From assembly GCF_025947065.1 (NCBI RefSeq), contig NZ_CP109994.1:434001-498000 (forward strand): DNA of 64,000 bases, in the 5' to 3' direction. The position numbers and the translations under genes are program-made. Source of the stretch: Flavobacterium sp. N1736. Its GTDB lineage: Bacteria; Bacteroidota; Bacteroidia; Flavobacteriales; Flavobacteriaceae. Positions 19,965-28,378 of this stretch are shown piece after piece. How positions within the stretch are numbered: the first letter of the stretch is position 1; each line of letters starts with the position of its first letter. A model generated the notes under the pieces. The model worked only from the letters and a program-made list of their open reading frames with translations, ran no database searches and was not told where the DNA came from.

Positions 19965-21446
19965 ATGAAAAAATATTTATTTACAACACTGCTGACGATA
20001 ACATTGATTTCAACTGTAACAACTTCTTGTTCAGATGATTTTGTTGATCCTAAAGTGCCTTATTCTATAGATTCTGAAAATTATTTTAATGCTAAAGAAG
20101 ATTATGACAATGCATTAGTTGCCGCTTATGATTTGCTTCAGTCCTCTTATGTAAATGTTTTATTAGGAGAAATTGCTTCGGATAATACTTTATGCGGAGG
20201 AGAAAGCCCTACAGATGTAATTGGTTTTCAACAAGTAGACGACATGATTCATACGGAAGTAAACAGTAATTTAAGAGATATCTGGAACTGGATGTTTGCC
20301 GGGGTTCAAAGAGCCAATTATATACTTGAATTTCAAAACAAAACAGATTTTGCAGGAAAAACACAGCTTATAGCCGAAACACGTTTTCTTAGAGCGTATT
20401 ACCAATTTGAATTAGTAAAATGGTTTGGTGGTATACCAATGAAAGGCGATGCGAGGTTTAAAATTGGAGATGAAAAAACAATTCCGCGTTCATCAGCTGC
20501 AGAAGTGTATGCTTCTATCGAATCTGATTTGATATTCGCGTCGGAAAATTTATCTCCAAATGCTGTTCAAAAAGGACGGGCTACAAAAGGAGCTGCTCAG
20601 GCATTATTAGGAAAAGCCTATTTGTATCAGGGAAAATTTGCACAAGCGGCAACTACTTTGCAGGCTTTAATAACAACATCATCTTATTCATTAGAAACAA
20701 ATTATAATAAGTTGTTTGAAGCGGATGGAGAAAACGGACCTGAATCTGTTTTTGAAGTTCAATATACAGATGTTGAAGGAGCAGGTTTTACTTGTTTACA
20801 ATGTAGCGAAGGAAACGTTGCTGTAGGTTTTAGCGGAATTCGAAATTATACAGGACCATTATTTTCTTCTGGTTTTAGTTTTAATATCCCAACACAGGAA
20901 TCAGCAAATGCTTTTGAAGTTGGAGACAAACGTAAAGATGTTGCTATTTTAGATATTGTAGCTTTTGCTGCAGCTAATAGTGGCGTATCATACGGAAAAG
21001 GGAATGAAGACACAGGATTTTTCAACAGAAAGTACCTTCCAAGAAAAAGAAGCGCAAATGCCAACGGAGATTTGAATTTAACAAACCCAAACAACTACAG
21101 GTCAATTCGTTATGCAGATGTTTTATTAATGGCTGCCGAAGCGTATAACAGGGGCGGAATTGATGATGGAAAAGCAAGAGAATATCTAAATCAGGTTAGA
21201 AGACGTGCTTTTGGAGATAATAATCACGACATATCAGCTTCAGGCGCAGCATTGACTGATTTTATTCTGGCGGAAAGAAGATTGGAGCTTTTTGGAGAAG
21301 GACATCGTTTTTTCGATTTGGTTAGAACCGGAAAAGCAGTCGGAACAATTCCAGGTTTTAAAGCGAATAAAAACGAATTATTTCCACTTCCAATTGAAGA
21401 AATTCAGTTTGCAAACGGAAATTGGAAACAAAATCCAGGATATTAA
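19965..21446 (+). CDS. RagB/SusD family glycan-binding lipoprotein
   Basis: A 493-residue lipoprotein. The signal peptide ends at the lipobox TTSC (Cys22), followed by SDDFVDP, an acidic patch resembling the surface-export signal described for Flavobacterium lipoproteins. The family's helical TPR-like core shows in RAYYQFELVKWFGGIP and RYADVLLMAAEAYNRGG. The usual C-terminal signatures are present (LAERRLELFGEGHRFFDLVR and a final LFPLPIEEI). It forms the lid of the preceding SusC transporter and binds glycan at the cell surface. The spacing of 11 bases on one side and 12 on the other shows an operon. Confidence 0.95.
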   Translation: MKKYLFTTLLTITLISTVTTSCSDDFVDPKVPYSIDSENYFNAKEDYDNALVAAYDLLQSSYVNVLLGEIASDNTLCGGESPTDVIGFQQVDDMIHTEVNSNLRDIWNWMFAGVQRANYILEFQNKTDFAGKTQLIAETRFLRAYYQFELVKWFGGIPMKGDARFKIGDEKTIPRSSAAEVYASIESDLIFASENLSPNAVQKGRATKGAAQALLGKAYLYQGKFAQAATTLQALITTSSYSLETNYNKLFEADGENGPESVFEVQYTDVEGAGFTCLQCSEGNVAVGFSGIRNYTGPLFSSGFSFNIPTQESANAFEVGDKRKDVAILDIVAFAAANSGVSYGKGNEDTGFFNRKYLPRKRSANANGDLNLTNPNNYRSIRYADVLLMAAEAYNRGGIDDGKAREYLNQVRRRAFGDNNHDISASGAALTDFILAERRLELFGEGHRFFDLVRTGKAVGTIPGFKANKNELFPLPIEEIQFANGNWKQNPGY

Positions 21447-21458
21447 AAAACATCAATT

Positions 21459-23072
21459 ATGAAAAAAATACATTCTATTATAAGTCTTTTCGTTTTGGCA
21501 CTATTTTTTAGTTGCTCAAGCGATGAAAACAGCGATATTGATTTAGAAGGTTTAAGTGCGCCAACGAATATATCGGCTTTGACCACAGTAACGCAGGACA
21601 ATACAGGTAAGGTTACTTTTTTGCCTAATGGTGAAGGTGTAACGCAATATAAAATTGATTTTGGTGATGGAAGTGCCCAGTCAGATTATTTTTCTACAGG
21701 AGCAAATGTAGCACACAATTATAAAGAAGGCGTTTATCATGCTAAAATTATAGCAATGGGATTAAATGGAAAAACAACCCAAGTTGATCAGGAAGTTGTG
21801 GTTTCATTTAAAGCACCTCAAAATTTAGTTGTAGAAGTAACCAATGATTTATCAGTATCTAAAAAAATAACCGTTAAGGCAACCGCAGATTTTGCTTTGT
21901 TTTATGATGTTTATTTTGGAGAAACAGGAAAACCAAATCCGGTTTCGGCAAATAATGGCGAATCCATTTCGTATACGTATCAGGAAGCCGGAGTTTACAC
22001 CATTCGTGTAGTTTCAAAAAGCGCTGCGATACAAACTACAGAAAAAACACTTCAGGTTACAGCCAAGTTAGTTCTTAATCCAACAACATCGGCACCGGCT
22101 CCGCCAAACAGACAAGCGGGCGATGTAATTTCTATTTATGGTTCGAAATACACCAATGTAGCAGGAACTAATTATTTTCCGGATTGGGGTCAGGCAGGAC
22201 AAGGCAGCAGCTGGACTGAGTTTGATTTAAATGGAGATAAAATGCTGAATTATATTAAATTAAGCTATCAGGGAATTGCTTTGGCAGATAATGTTACGAT
22301 TGATGTTTCTGGTATGGAATATTTGCATATGGATGTCTGGACAGCAGATTTGCAAAAAATCGAAACTTCTTTAATTAGTAAAACCAACGGAGAAAAACCA
22401 GTTGTAAAAGATCTAACGGCGAATCAATGGACAAGTATTGATATTCCAATTTCGGCATTTACGAGTCAGGGATTAACAGTTGCAGATATTTTTCAATTAA
22501 AATTGGTAGGAACACCATGGGCTGGCGGAACTGTTTTTGTTGATAATATTTATTTCTACAAAACAGCTTCACAAGCTATTCAATTGCCACTTGATTTTGA
22601 ATCAGCTTCGTTAACGTATACTTGGGGTGGTTTTGGTAATGTTGATGCATCTATTATTGCAAATCCAAATAAAACCGGAATTAATGTATCTGATAAAGTT
22701 TTAAAATTAGACAAAAAAGCAGGCGCAGAAGTTTGGGGCGGTGCAAGTTTAAATTTGGAAAACACGCTCGATTATACAAAAGGAACAACAGTAAAAGTAA
22801 ATGTTTGGTCACCAAAGGTGGGCGCTGATATATTGTACAAAATGGAACTTTCAACGTCTCCAAAAGATGGAAATAATAATCCAACTGTATTTATTGAAGT
22901 TCATGCAGCAACAACGGTAGCAAATGCATGGCAGGTTTTAACATTTGATCTTACAAGTGCGGCTGGTTTTAGTACCAGCATTAAATACGACAGAGTAATT
23001 TTATTTCCTGACTTTGGACAAATGGGAACAGGTTCTACCTATTATTTTGACGATATAAAACAATCCAATTAA
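21459..23072 (+). CDS. PKD-domain surface glycan-binding lipoprotein (SusE-position)
   Basis: A 537-residue protein with lipobox LFFSC (Cys19). A PKD-like domain near 45-115 (YKIDFGDGSAQSDYF) and a second Ig/PKD-like module to about 205 follow. Two C-terminal beta-rich segments resemble carbohydrate-binding modules (about 215-370 and 375-537; NYIKLSYQGIALADNVTIDV, ending STYYFDDIKQSN). No catalytic motif is seen. In laminarin loci of marine and soil flavobacteria the gene after SusD often encodes such a binding protein that captures polysaccharide for the surface endoglucanase. The position supports that reading. Binding specificity is inferred only from the GH16 neighbours. Confidence 0.8.
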   Translation: MKKIHSIISLFVLALFFSCSSDENSDIDLEGLSAPTNISALTTVTQDNTGKVTFLPNGEGVTQYKIDFGDGSAQSDYFSTGANVAHNYKEGVYHAKIIAMGLNGKTTQVDQEVVVSFKAPQNLVVEVTNDLSVSKKITVKATADFALFYDVYFGETGKPNPVSANNGESISYTYQEAGVYTIRVVSKSAAIQTTEKTLQVTAKLVLNPTTSAPAPPNRQAGDVISIYGSKYTNVAGTNYFPDWGQAGQGSSWTEFDLNGDKMLNYIKLSYQGIALADNVTIDVSGMEYLHMDVWTADLQKIETSLISKTNGEKPVVKDLTANQWTSIDIPISAFTSQGLTVADIFQLKLVGTPWAGGTVFVDNIYFYKTASQAIQLPLDFESASLTYTWGGFGNVDASIIANPNKTGINVSDKVLKLDKKAGAEVWGGASLNLENTLDYTKGTTVKVNVWSPKVGADILYKMELSTSPKDGNNNPTVFIEVHAATTVANAWQVLTFDLTSAAGFSTSIKYDRVILFPDFGQMGTGSTYYFDDIKQSN

Positions 23073-23083
23073 AATAAGAAATC

Positions 23084-24751
23084 ATGAGTAAAAAAATAAT
23101 CATAAAAATAGTATCCTTATTTGCGATTCTCCTGATGACGGGTTGTCAAAAAGACGATTACACATTTGGATCAATAGATGCACCAACAAATCTTAAAATA
23201 ACAGCCGAGATTGTTGGAAAAACAGCCGATACTCCATACGGAGACGGTTCAGGAGCAGTAAAATTAATTGCTACTGCAGATAATGCTATTTCGTATAAAT
23301 ACGTATTTAGCGACGGAACTTCAGAAAATTCTCCAAGTGGGAAACTTACGAAGCGTTTTGCCAAAACCGACGTTAACACTTATACTGTTACCGTTATCGC
23401 TACAGGCAGAGGAGGAGTTGCATCAAACACGGCGATTGATGTTACCGTTTTAAGCGACTTTAGTGATCCCGAAGCCGTTCAGTTTTTAACTGCCGGATCA
23501 TCTAAAAAATGGTATTGGTCAGCATCAGAACCAGGACATTTAGGTGTAGGTCAAAATGATGGCGATGCCACTAAAAATTATTATGCAAATTATTATCAGG
23601 CAGCAGCGTTTGAAAAAGCAGCTTCGCCGGCAAGCAGTTGTTTATACGATAATGTATTGACATTCTCACTTGATGGAGAGCAGTTGAAATTTGAATTAGA
23701 TAATGGAGGATCCACATTCTTTAATGCTGCTTTTGCAAGTGTAGCAGGAGGAAGCTCGCCAGATGACGCATGTTTAAGCTATAATACAAGTGGTAAAAAA
23801 ACAGTAACGTTAAGCCCTTCAGAATCATTTGTAACAAAAAATCCGGATCACGCTACACAAACGCGCGGAACAATGTTAAACTTCGCCGATGGAGGATTTA
23901 TGGGGTATTATATTGGTCAGAGTTCTTATGAAATCCTGTCAATTACAGCAAACAGAATGGTGGTTAGAGCCGTTATGGGAGGAAATCCTGCCTTGGCATG
24001 GTATCATATTTTTACCACCACAAAACCAACTCAAAACAATGGTCCTGAAGTAGATTATACAAATTTAGTATGGTCAGACGAATTTAATACCGATGGAGCG
24101 CCAGATGCAACAAAATGGAATTATGATCTTGGAAAAGGAGACAATGGCTGGGGAAATAATGAAAAACAAAATTATACCAACGCAGCAACAAATGTAATCG
24201 TTCAGGGCGGAAGCTTGAAAATTACAGCTAAAAAAGAAGCTTCAGGAGGTGCAGATTATTCTTCGGCGAGATTAAAAACCGACGGTAAATTTAAATTTAC
24301 TTACGGAAAAATCGAGATTCGCGCTAAACTTCCAATTGGCGCCGGAACCTGGCCTGCAATTTGGATGCTTGGATCAAATTTTGCAACCAATCCGTGGCCG
24401 GCTTGTGGAGAAATTGATATTATGGAACACGTAGGAAACAATCAAAATGTAATTCTGAGTACGCTGCATTATCCCGGACATTCCGGAGGAGGCGGAAACT
24501 CAGGTTCAAAAACTATTCCTAATGTTTCAACAGAATTTCACACTTATAAAGCAATTTGGAGTCCGGCATCTGTAACAACTTATGTTGATGATGTACAAAT
24601 TCACAAAGTTCCAAATGACAGTTCTCTACCATTTAATAAAGACTTTTTCTTAATTCTAAATGTAGCAATGGGAGGAAATCTGGGCGGTAATATTGATACA
24701 GCTTTTACACAATCTACAATGGAGATTGATTATGTAAAAGTATATCAATAG
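23084..24751 (+). CDS. GH16 endo-beta-1,3-glucanase (laminarinase-like) lipoprotein with PKD-like module
   Basis: A 555-residue protein with lipobox MTGC (Cys21), followed by QKDDYTFG, an acidic/Lys patch like the Bacteroidota surface-export signal. An Ig/PKD-like domain (about 35-125) and a middle region of about 190 residues that I do not recognise precede the GH16 domain (about 325-555). The catalytic signature GEIDIMEHVG gives the nucleophile Glu443, Asp445 and acid/base Glu448. It presumably cleaves internal beta-1,3 or mixed-linkage glucan at the cell surface and feeds SusC/D. It is the last gene of the tight susC operon (11-base gap); a hairpin lies just after it. Confidence 0.93.
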   Translation: MSKKIIIKIVSLFAILLMTGCQKDDYTFGSIDAPTNLKITAEIVGKTADTPYGDGSGAVKLIATADNAISYKYVFSDGTSENSPSGKLTKRFAKTDVNTYTVTVIATGRGGVASNTAIDVTVLSDFSDPEAVQFLTAGSSKKWYWSASEPGHLGVGQNDGDATKNYYANYYQAAAFEKAASPASSCLYDNVLTFSLDGEQLKFELDNGGSTFFNAAFASVAGGSSPDDACLSYNTSGKKTVTLSPSESFVTKNPDHATQTRGTMLNFADGGFMGYYIGQSSYEILSITANRMVVRAVMGGNPALAWYHIFTTTKPTQNNGPEVDYTNLVWSDEFNTDGAPDATKWNYDLGKGDNGWGNNEKQNYTNAATNVIVQGGSLKITAKKEASGGADYSSARLKTDGKFKFTYGKIEIRAKLPIGAGTWPAIWMLGSNFATNPWPACGEIDIMEHVGNNQNVILSTLHYPGHSGGGGNSGSKTIPNVSTEFHTYKAIWSPASVTTYVDDVQIHKVPNDSSLPFNKDFFLILNVAMGGNLGGNIDTAFTQSTMEIDYVKVYQ

Positions 24752-24778
24752 AATATAATTAATTAGTAAGAATGAAGT

Positions 24779-24813
24779 AAGAAGGTCAGTTTAGGCTGGC
24801 CTTCTTAATTTTT
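24779..24813 (+). terminator. Hairpin between the two GH16 genes
   Basis: An 11-base stem (24779-24789 with 24796-24806, one mismatch; AAGAAGGTCAG / CTGGCCTTCTT) has a 6-base loop, then AATTTTTG. The T-tract is short, so termination may be partial. The next gene starts only 20 bases later. Confidence 0.7.
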
Positions 24814-24832
24814 GTAATTTAAAAAGAACAGC

Positions 24833-25591
24833 ATGAAAAAAGTAGTATTACTATTTATGATAAGCAGTTTCTGTCTGGCACAACAAACAGCGAGAAAACT
24901 TGTCTGGGAAGAAAATTTCAATAAAAAGAAAGTAAATGAATCCTTTTGGAATTTCGAATTAGGCGATGGATGTCCAAATTTATGCGGTTATGGAAATAAT
25001 GAAAGACAAATTTATACCAAAACCAATCACGAAATAAAAGACGGCAATTTAATTATCGAAGCCAGAAAAGAAGGAGATAAATATACTTCGACCAAAATAA
25101 CCACAAAAGGTAAAAAATCATTTTTGTATGGACGAATAGAAGCCAGAGCAAAACTGCCCGTTGGTCATGGCTTGTGGCCTGCTTTCTGGATGCTTGGCGC
25201 TAATATAGATGAAGTAAAATGGCCAAAAACAGGCGAAATAGATATTTTAGAATATATAGGACGTGATCCTCATATGGTCTATACTACATTGCATACGCAA
25301 GACAGCCATGGAAATACAATTAATACAAAAAGAACAGAATTTCCTAAAATAGAAGAAGGATATCATGTTTATGCCATTGAATGGACAAAGGATAAAATTG
25401 ATTTTTTTGTTGATACAACACTCGTCTATACATTTAATCCCGAAGTTAAAAACGAAGACACCTGGCCGTTCAATAAACCATTTTATATTATTGTAAATTT
25501 AGCCATTGGAGGTAACTTTGGAGGGCCTGAGGTAGATGATACCGTACTGCCGCAAAAGTATTATGTAGACTATGTAAGAGTCTATCAATAA
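24833..25591 (+). CDS. GH16 endo-beta-glucanase, single-domain, secreted
   Basis: A 252-residue protein with a signal peptide (ISSFCLAQ, about residue 16; the Cys is not in a good lipobox). It consists only of a GH16 domain: substrate-cleft motifs (GYGNNERQIYT, ARAKLPVGHGLWPAFWM), the catalytic GEIDILEYIG (Glu135, Asp137, Glu140) and the closing YYVDYVRVYQ. It probably acts in the periplasm or medium on beta-1,3-glucan chains. It lacks the binding modules of the GH16 upstream, so the two enzymes may split long and short substrates. It is separated from that gene by a hairpin and followed by a strong terminator. No GH3 or GH17 exo-enzyme is in the locus. Confidence 0.92.
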   Translation: MKKVVLLFMISSFCLAQQTARKLVWEENFNKKKVNESFWNFELGDGCPNLCGYGNNERQIYTKTNHEIKDGNLIIEARKEGDKYTSTKITTKGKKSFLYGRIEARAKLPVGHGLWPAFWMLGANIDEVKWPKTGEIDILEYIGRDPHMVYTTLHTQDSHGNTINTKRTEFPKIEEGYHVYAIEWTKDKIDFFVDTTLVYTFNPEVKNEDTWPFNKPFYIIVNLAIGGNFGGPEVDDTVLPQKYYVDYVRVYQ

Positions 25592-25615
25592 GATTTAAAT
25601 ACTAATAATACTACT

Positions 25616-25675
25616 AAAAATAGTGATGTAACTTGTTTAAAATAAGATATTTAGATAATTTACATCACTATTTTT
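25616..25675 (+). terminator. Terminator of the glucan locus
   Basis: Perfect 16-base arms AAAAATAGTGATGTAA (25616-25631) and its complement (25660-25675) have a 28-base loop and end in TTTTT. It lies 25 bases past the second GH16 stop and could work in both directions. Confidence 0.8.
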
Positions 25676-25783
25676 AATTTGTTAAAACATTCCAATTATT
25701 TGACATTTTTGATTAGTTTATTGGCAAAGTTTAATTTTAATGTATATTATTTGTGATTTTATTATTAATTATTACATGAATCA

Positions 25784-25816
25784 TTTGCTTTTTAAAAAAA
25801 ATATTTGTTAAATTTG
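25784..25816 (+). promoter_or_regulatory. Candidate promoter of the ECF sigma factor gene
   Basis: TTTG (25784-25787), a 21-base spacer, then TAAATTTG (25809-25816), an exact match to the -7 consensus TAnnTTTG. Predicted leader of about 90 bases to the ATG at 25912. Confidence 0.6.
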
Positions 25817-25911
25817 GACTCAATATTAACATAACTCAGGAAAGCCTATTATATAAAACTACTTTTTAGAAATTACTCCAAATTTTAAACAAGAACTAAA
25901 AAAGTAGTATT

Positions 25912-26496
25912 ATGGCTGATCTGCATATTCCAGACGCTCTATTAGTAAAAAATTATGTTGAAGGCAACGAAAATGCCCTGGCAACATTAATAAAAAGGCA
26001 CGAGTCTAAGATATATGGATTTATATATTCTAAGATCGCTGATAGAGATATTTCAAACGACATTTTTCAGGATACATTTATTAAAGTTATTAAAACTTTA
26101 AAATCCAACTCATATAACGAAGAAGGTAAATTTTTACCCTGGGTAATGCGAATCTCTCACAATTTAATTGTCGATCATTTCCGCAAGACCAAAAAAATGC
26201 CAATGTACAGAGAAACCGAAGAATTTTCTATTTTTTCTGTAATGTCTGATGACTCTTTAACAATCGAAAATAAAATGATTTTTGATCAGGTTGAAGTTGA
26301 TCTGAAAAAAATAATAGAAGAACTTCCCGAAGATCAAAAAGAAGTATTAGTGATGCGTATGTATCAGGATATGAGCTTTAAAGAGATATCAGAGCTTACA
26401 GGCGTGAGTATTAATACAGCTTTAGGCAGAATGCGTTATGCATTAATGAATTTGAGAAAAATTATTGATAAACATCAAATTATTTTAACCAACTAA
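25912..26496 (+). CDS. RNA polymerase sigma factor, ECF/sigma-70 family
   Basis: A 194-residue sigma factor. Region 2 (about 22-95) has YGFIYSKIADRDISNDIFQD and FLPWVMRISHNLIVDHFRK, typical of core-binding and -10-contact helices. Region 4 (about 135-185) has LPEDQKEVLVMRMYQDMSFK followed by the ISELTGVSINTALGRMRYA helix-turn-helix. No anti-sigma gene with a membrane span follows. Instead a very small ORF follows after 49 bases and then a terminator. The gene sits directly behind the glucan locus terminator with its own promoter-like site, so it is probably independent of that locus. Sigma factors of this stand-alone type are common in Flavobacterium, but the regulon is unknown. Confidence 0.92.
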   Translation: MADLHIPDALLVKNYVEGNENALATLIKRHESKIYGFIYSKIADRDISNDIFQDTFIKVIKTLKSNSYNEEGKFLPWVMRISHNLIVDHFRKTKKMPMYRETEEFSIFSVMSDDSLTIENKMIFDQVEVDLKKIIEELPEDQKEVLVMRMYQDMSFKEISELTGVSINTALGRMRYALMNLRKIIDKHQIILTN

Positions 26497-26545
26497 TACT
26501 ATTTTGAATGTTAGCTCGTTATACTATAATAAATCATTTCATAGT

Positions 26546-26689
26546 ATGGCGAAAATTTACTCTAAAAAGGCATTAGCTTCAAAAAACTTAAAACCTAAAA
26601 AAGAAGTGGTTTCTTTTTTATTAAACTATTCACAAGCACTTACAGTTGTGAAAATTGATGATAAAAGTTTTGAGATTATAGCTAATTAA
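26546..26689 (+). CDS. Small basic protein, 47 residues, downstream of sigma factor
   Basis: The ORF starts at ATG 26546 (MAKIYSKKALASKNLKPKK) and ends VVKIDDKSFEIIAN. The frame is open upstream to a TTG at 26504, 8 bases after the sigma-factor stop, which would give 61 residues (MNVSSLYYNK...). It is Lys-rich in the first third with a hydrophobic middle (VVSFLLNYSQALTVV) and has no membrane span. I do not recognise a domain. Its position before a shared terminator suggests co-expression with the sigma factor. It is probably real because coding character and termination fit, but the start is unsure. Confidence 0.55.
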   Translation: MAKIYSKKALASKNLKPKKEVVSFLLNYSQALTVVKIDDKSFEIIAN

Positions 26690-27266
26690 ACAGCCCACTA
26701 CTTTGTCGGATGTTTATTTCGAAAGAAAAACCAAATGGTCGTTTTGGTTAAAAAGCTCACTATTTGTATTTAAATACAGATAGTGAGTTTTTTTTTGCTT
26801 CCTATTTTTTATTTCATTGTTATCCTATTGTATATCAAATTTTAAGTAATTATTTCTTAGTTTTTACAGACATTTTAAAATGCTTGTTTGTTAAAGTTTG
26901 ATATTTTAAATATTTTTTATTGATTTATTCAATATTTATCTTATTTTAGTTAAAAAGTTTTTTTTTATTCAGCTAAATTACTTTAATAGAAAGTTTTTCG
27001 TATTAAAATGCTTGAGATGTTTAAAAATATTCAAAATTATGCTAAATGTCAGAGAAATAAATGTTTAACCAATAACCAATAATTTATGAAGAAAAATTAC
27101 ACTGCCTCTATTTCATTTTGTTTTGTTGTGAATCTTAATTTATAGTTAAGTAAAAGAAGCACTTTTACAATATACTTTAAGTATTTATTATTTGTCCCGA
27201 AAACGGTAAACCAAAAAATTATAAACCAGCCGTTAGTTCTATTTAACAACCAAACCTAATTGAAAA
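26690..27266. other. 577-base AT-rich gap between small ORF and TPR gene
   Basis: It holds the terminator at 26756-26796 and a small hairpin before it (AACCAAA...TTTTGGTT, about 26730-26750). The rest is AT-rich sequence with no convincing gene. A 19-codon frame at 27086-27145 starts like a signal peptide (MKKNYTASISFCFVV) but ends at once. Confidence 0.6.
26756..26796 (+). terminator. Terminator after sigma factor / small ORF
   Basis: A 15-base stem (26756-26770 with 26773-26787; CTCACTATTTGTATT / AATACAGATAGTGAG, one mismatch), with a loop of about 2-4 bases, then a run of nine or more T to 26796. Confidence 0.9.
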
Positions 27267-28331
27267 ATGAAAAAGAACATTAAGATATTATCAATCTTGC
27301 TATTGATAAATTACGCAGCATTTGCTCAAAAAGATGAAATAAAAGAAGCGCAATCTTATTTTGAAAAAGGAAAAACCGAAGAAGCTTGTGCAATTCTAAA
27401 AAAAGTAGAATATCTCGTTATAAATGCTCCTGATGAAATAAAATCGGATTTCTTTTTTACAAAAGGAAATGTCTATAAAGATTTGGCAACCAAAAATATA
27501 GATGCTGCAGCAAATTTTGCTATAGCTTCCGGTGCCTATCAGGATGTACTTTTGTATGAAAACGATTCCCGCAATTACAAATATGCATTTAAGGCAAACT
27601 TAGCGTTAAAAGAAATGAAATCTAAGCTTGTAGATGGCGCTTACAGTGATTTCAAGGCAGGGAAATTTAAAGAAAGCGCAGATAAGAGCTACGAAGTGTA
27701 CCAGTTTGATAAAAAAGACACCTTAAACTTACTCAATGCTGCATCAGCCTCCTTAACAGGAAAAGATTACCCATCGGCAATAAAATATTATGAAAGGCTA
27801 AAGAAAATAAACTATAGCGGAAAAGGAATTGTTTTTTATGCTACAAACAAAAAAACAAAAGAAGAAGAAGCTTTTATTAACAGAAGTGCAAGAGAATCAA
27901 ATATTATAGCCGGTTTATATGAAAAACCAAGAGATGCATCGCCACCTTCTAAAAAAGAAGAAATATTAAATTCACTGGCTTTCTCGTATATGGAAACCAA
28001 AGATTATCCTAATGCCGAAAAATATTATGATGAAGGAATACAGCTCAATCAAAATTGTATTGATTGTTACATCAACCTGGCTTATGTAAAAGTGCAATTA
28101 AAAAAAGTGTTAGTGGATCAAATGGCTTTATTAGGAAACTCTCCGGCAGAAATGAAAGAATACGATAAACTGGACGCTCAAAAAGACGAAATTGTAAAAA
28201 GTGCAATTCCTTATCTGAAAAAAGCATTGATTATCGAACCCAAAAACGAAGACGCATATAAATCACTTTTGGGAATATACAGATCGCTGGATATGACAAA
28301 TGAATACAATGCGTTAAAAAGCAGTCAATAA
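27267..28331 (+). CDS. Tetratricopeptide-repeat protein, exported
   Basis: A 354-residue protein with a signal peptide (ILLLINYAAFAQ, about residue 20). Helical repeats follow: TPR-like motifs are clear near 140-180 (DYPSAIKYYERLKKI), 225-260 (LAFSYMETKDYPNAEKYYDEGIQLN) and 315-350 (YLKKALIIEPKNEDAYKSLLGIY). Proteins of this layout act as periplasmic scaffolds in Bacteroidota, but no partner is evident. It has a long AT-rich leader region and ends in a bidirectional hairpin shared with endonuclease III, so it is probably a single-gene unit. Confidence 0.82.
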   Translation: MKKNIKILSILLLINYAAFAQKDEIKEAQSYFEKGKTEEACAILKKVEYLVINAPDEIKSDFFFTKGNVYKDLATKNIDAAANFAIASGAYQDVLLYENDSRNYKYAFKANLALKEMKSKLVDGAYSDFKAGKFKESADKSYEVYQFDKKDTLNLLNAASASLTGKDYPSAIKYYERLKKINYSGKGIVFYATNKKTKEEEAFINRSARESNIIAGLYEKPRDASPPSKKEEILNSLAFSYMETKDYPNAEKYYDEGIQLNQNCIDCYINLAYVKVQLKKVLVDQMALLGNSPAEMKEYDKLDAQKDEIVKSAIPYLKKALIIEPKNEDAYKSLLGIYRSLDMTNEYNALKSSQ

Positions 28332-28340
28332 ATAGAAATA

Positions 28341-28378
28341 TCAAAAAAGCCGCTAAACTTTCTTTTTAGCGGCTTCTT
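28341..28378. terminator. Bidirectional terminator between TPR gene and nth
   Basis: Perfect 11-base arms AAGCCGCTAAA (28347-28357) and TTTAGCGGCTT (28365-28375), with A-rich sequence on the left and T-rich on the right. The nth stop codon (28353-28355) lies inside the left arm. Confidence 0.82.

Noticed and set aside
27086..27145. 19-codon frame MKKNYTASISFCFVV...
   Set aside because: It looks like a signal-peptide start but stops at once, and the following bases give no matching frame. It may be decay or chance.
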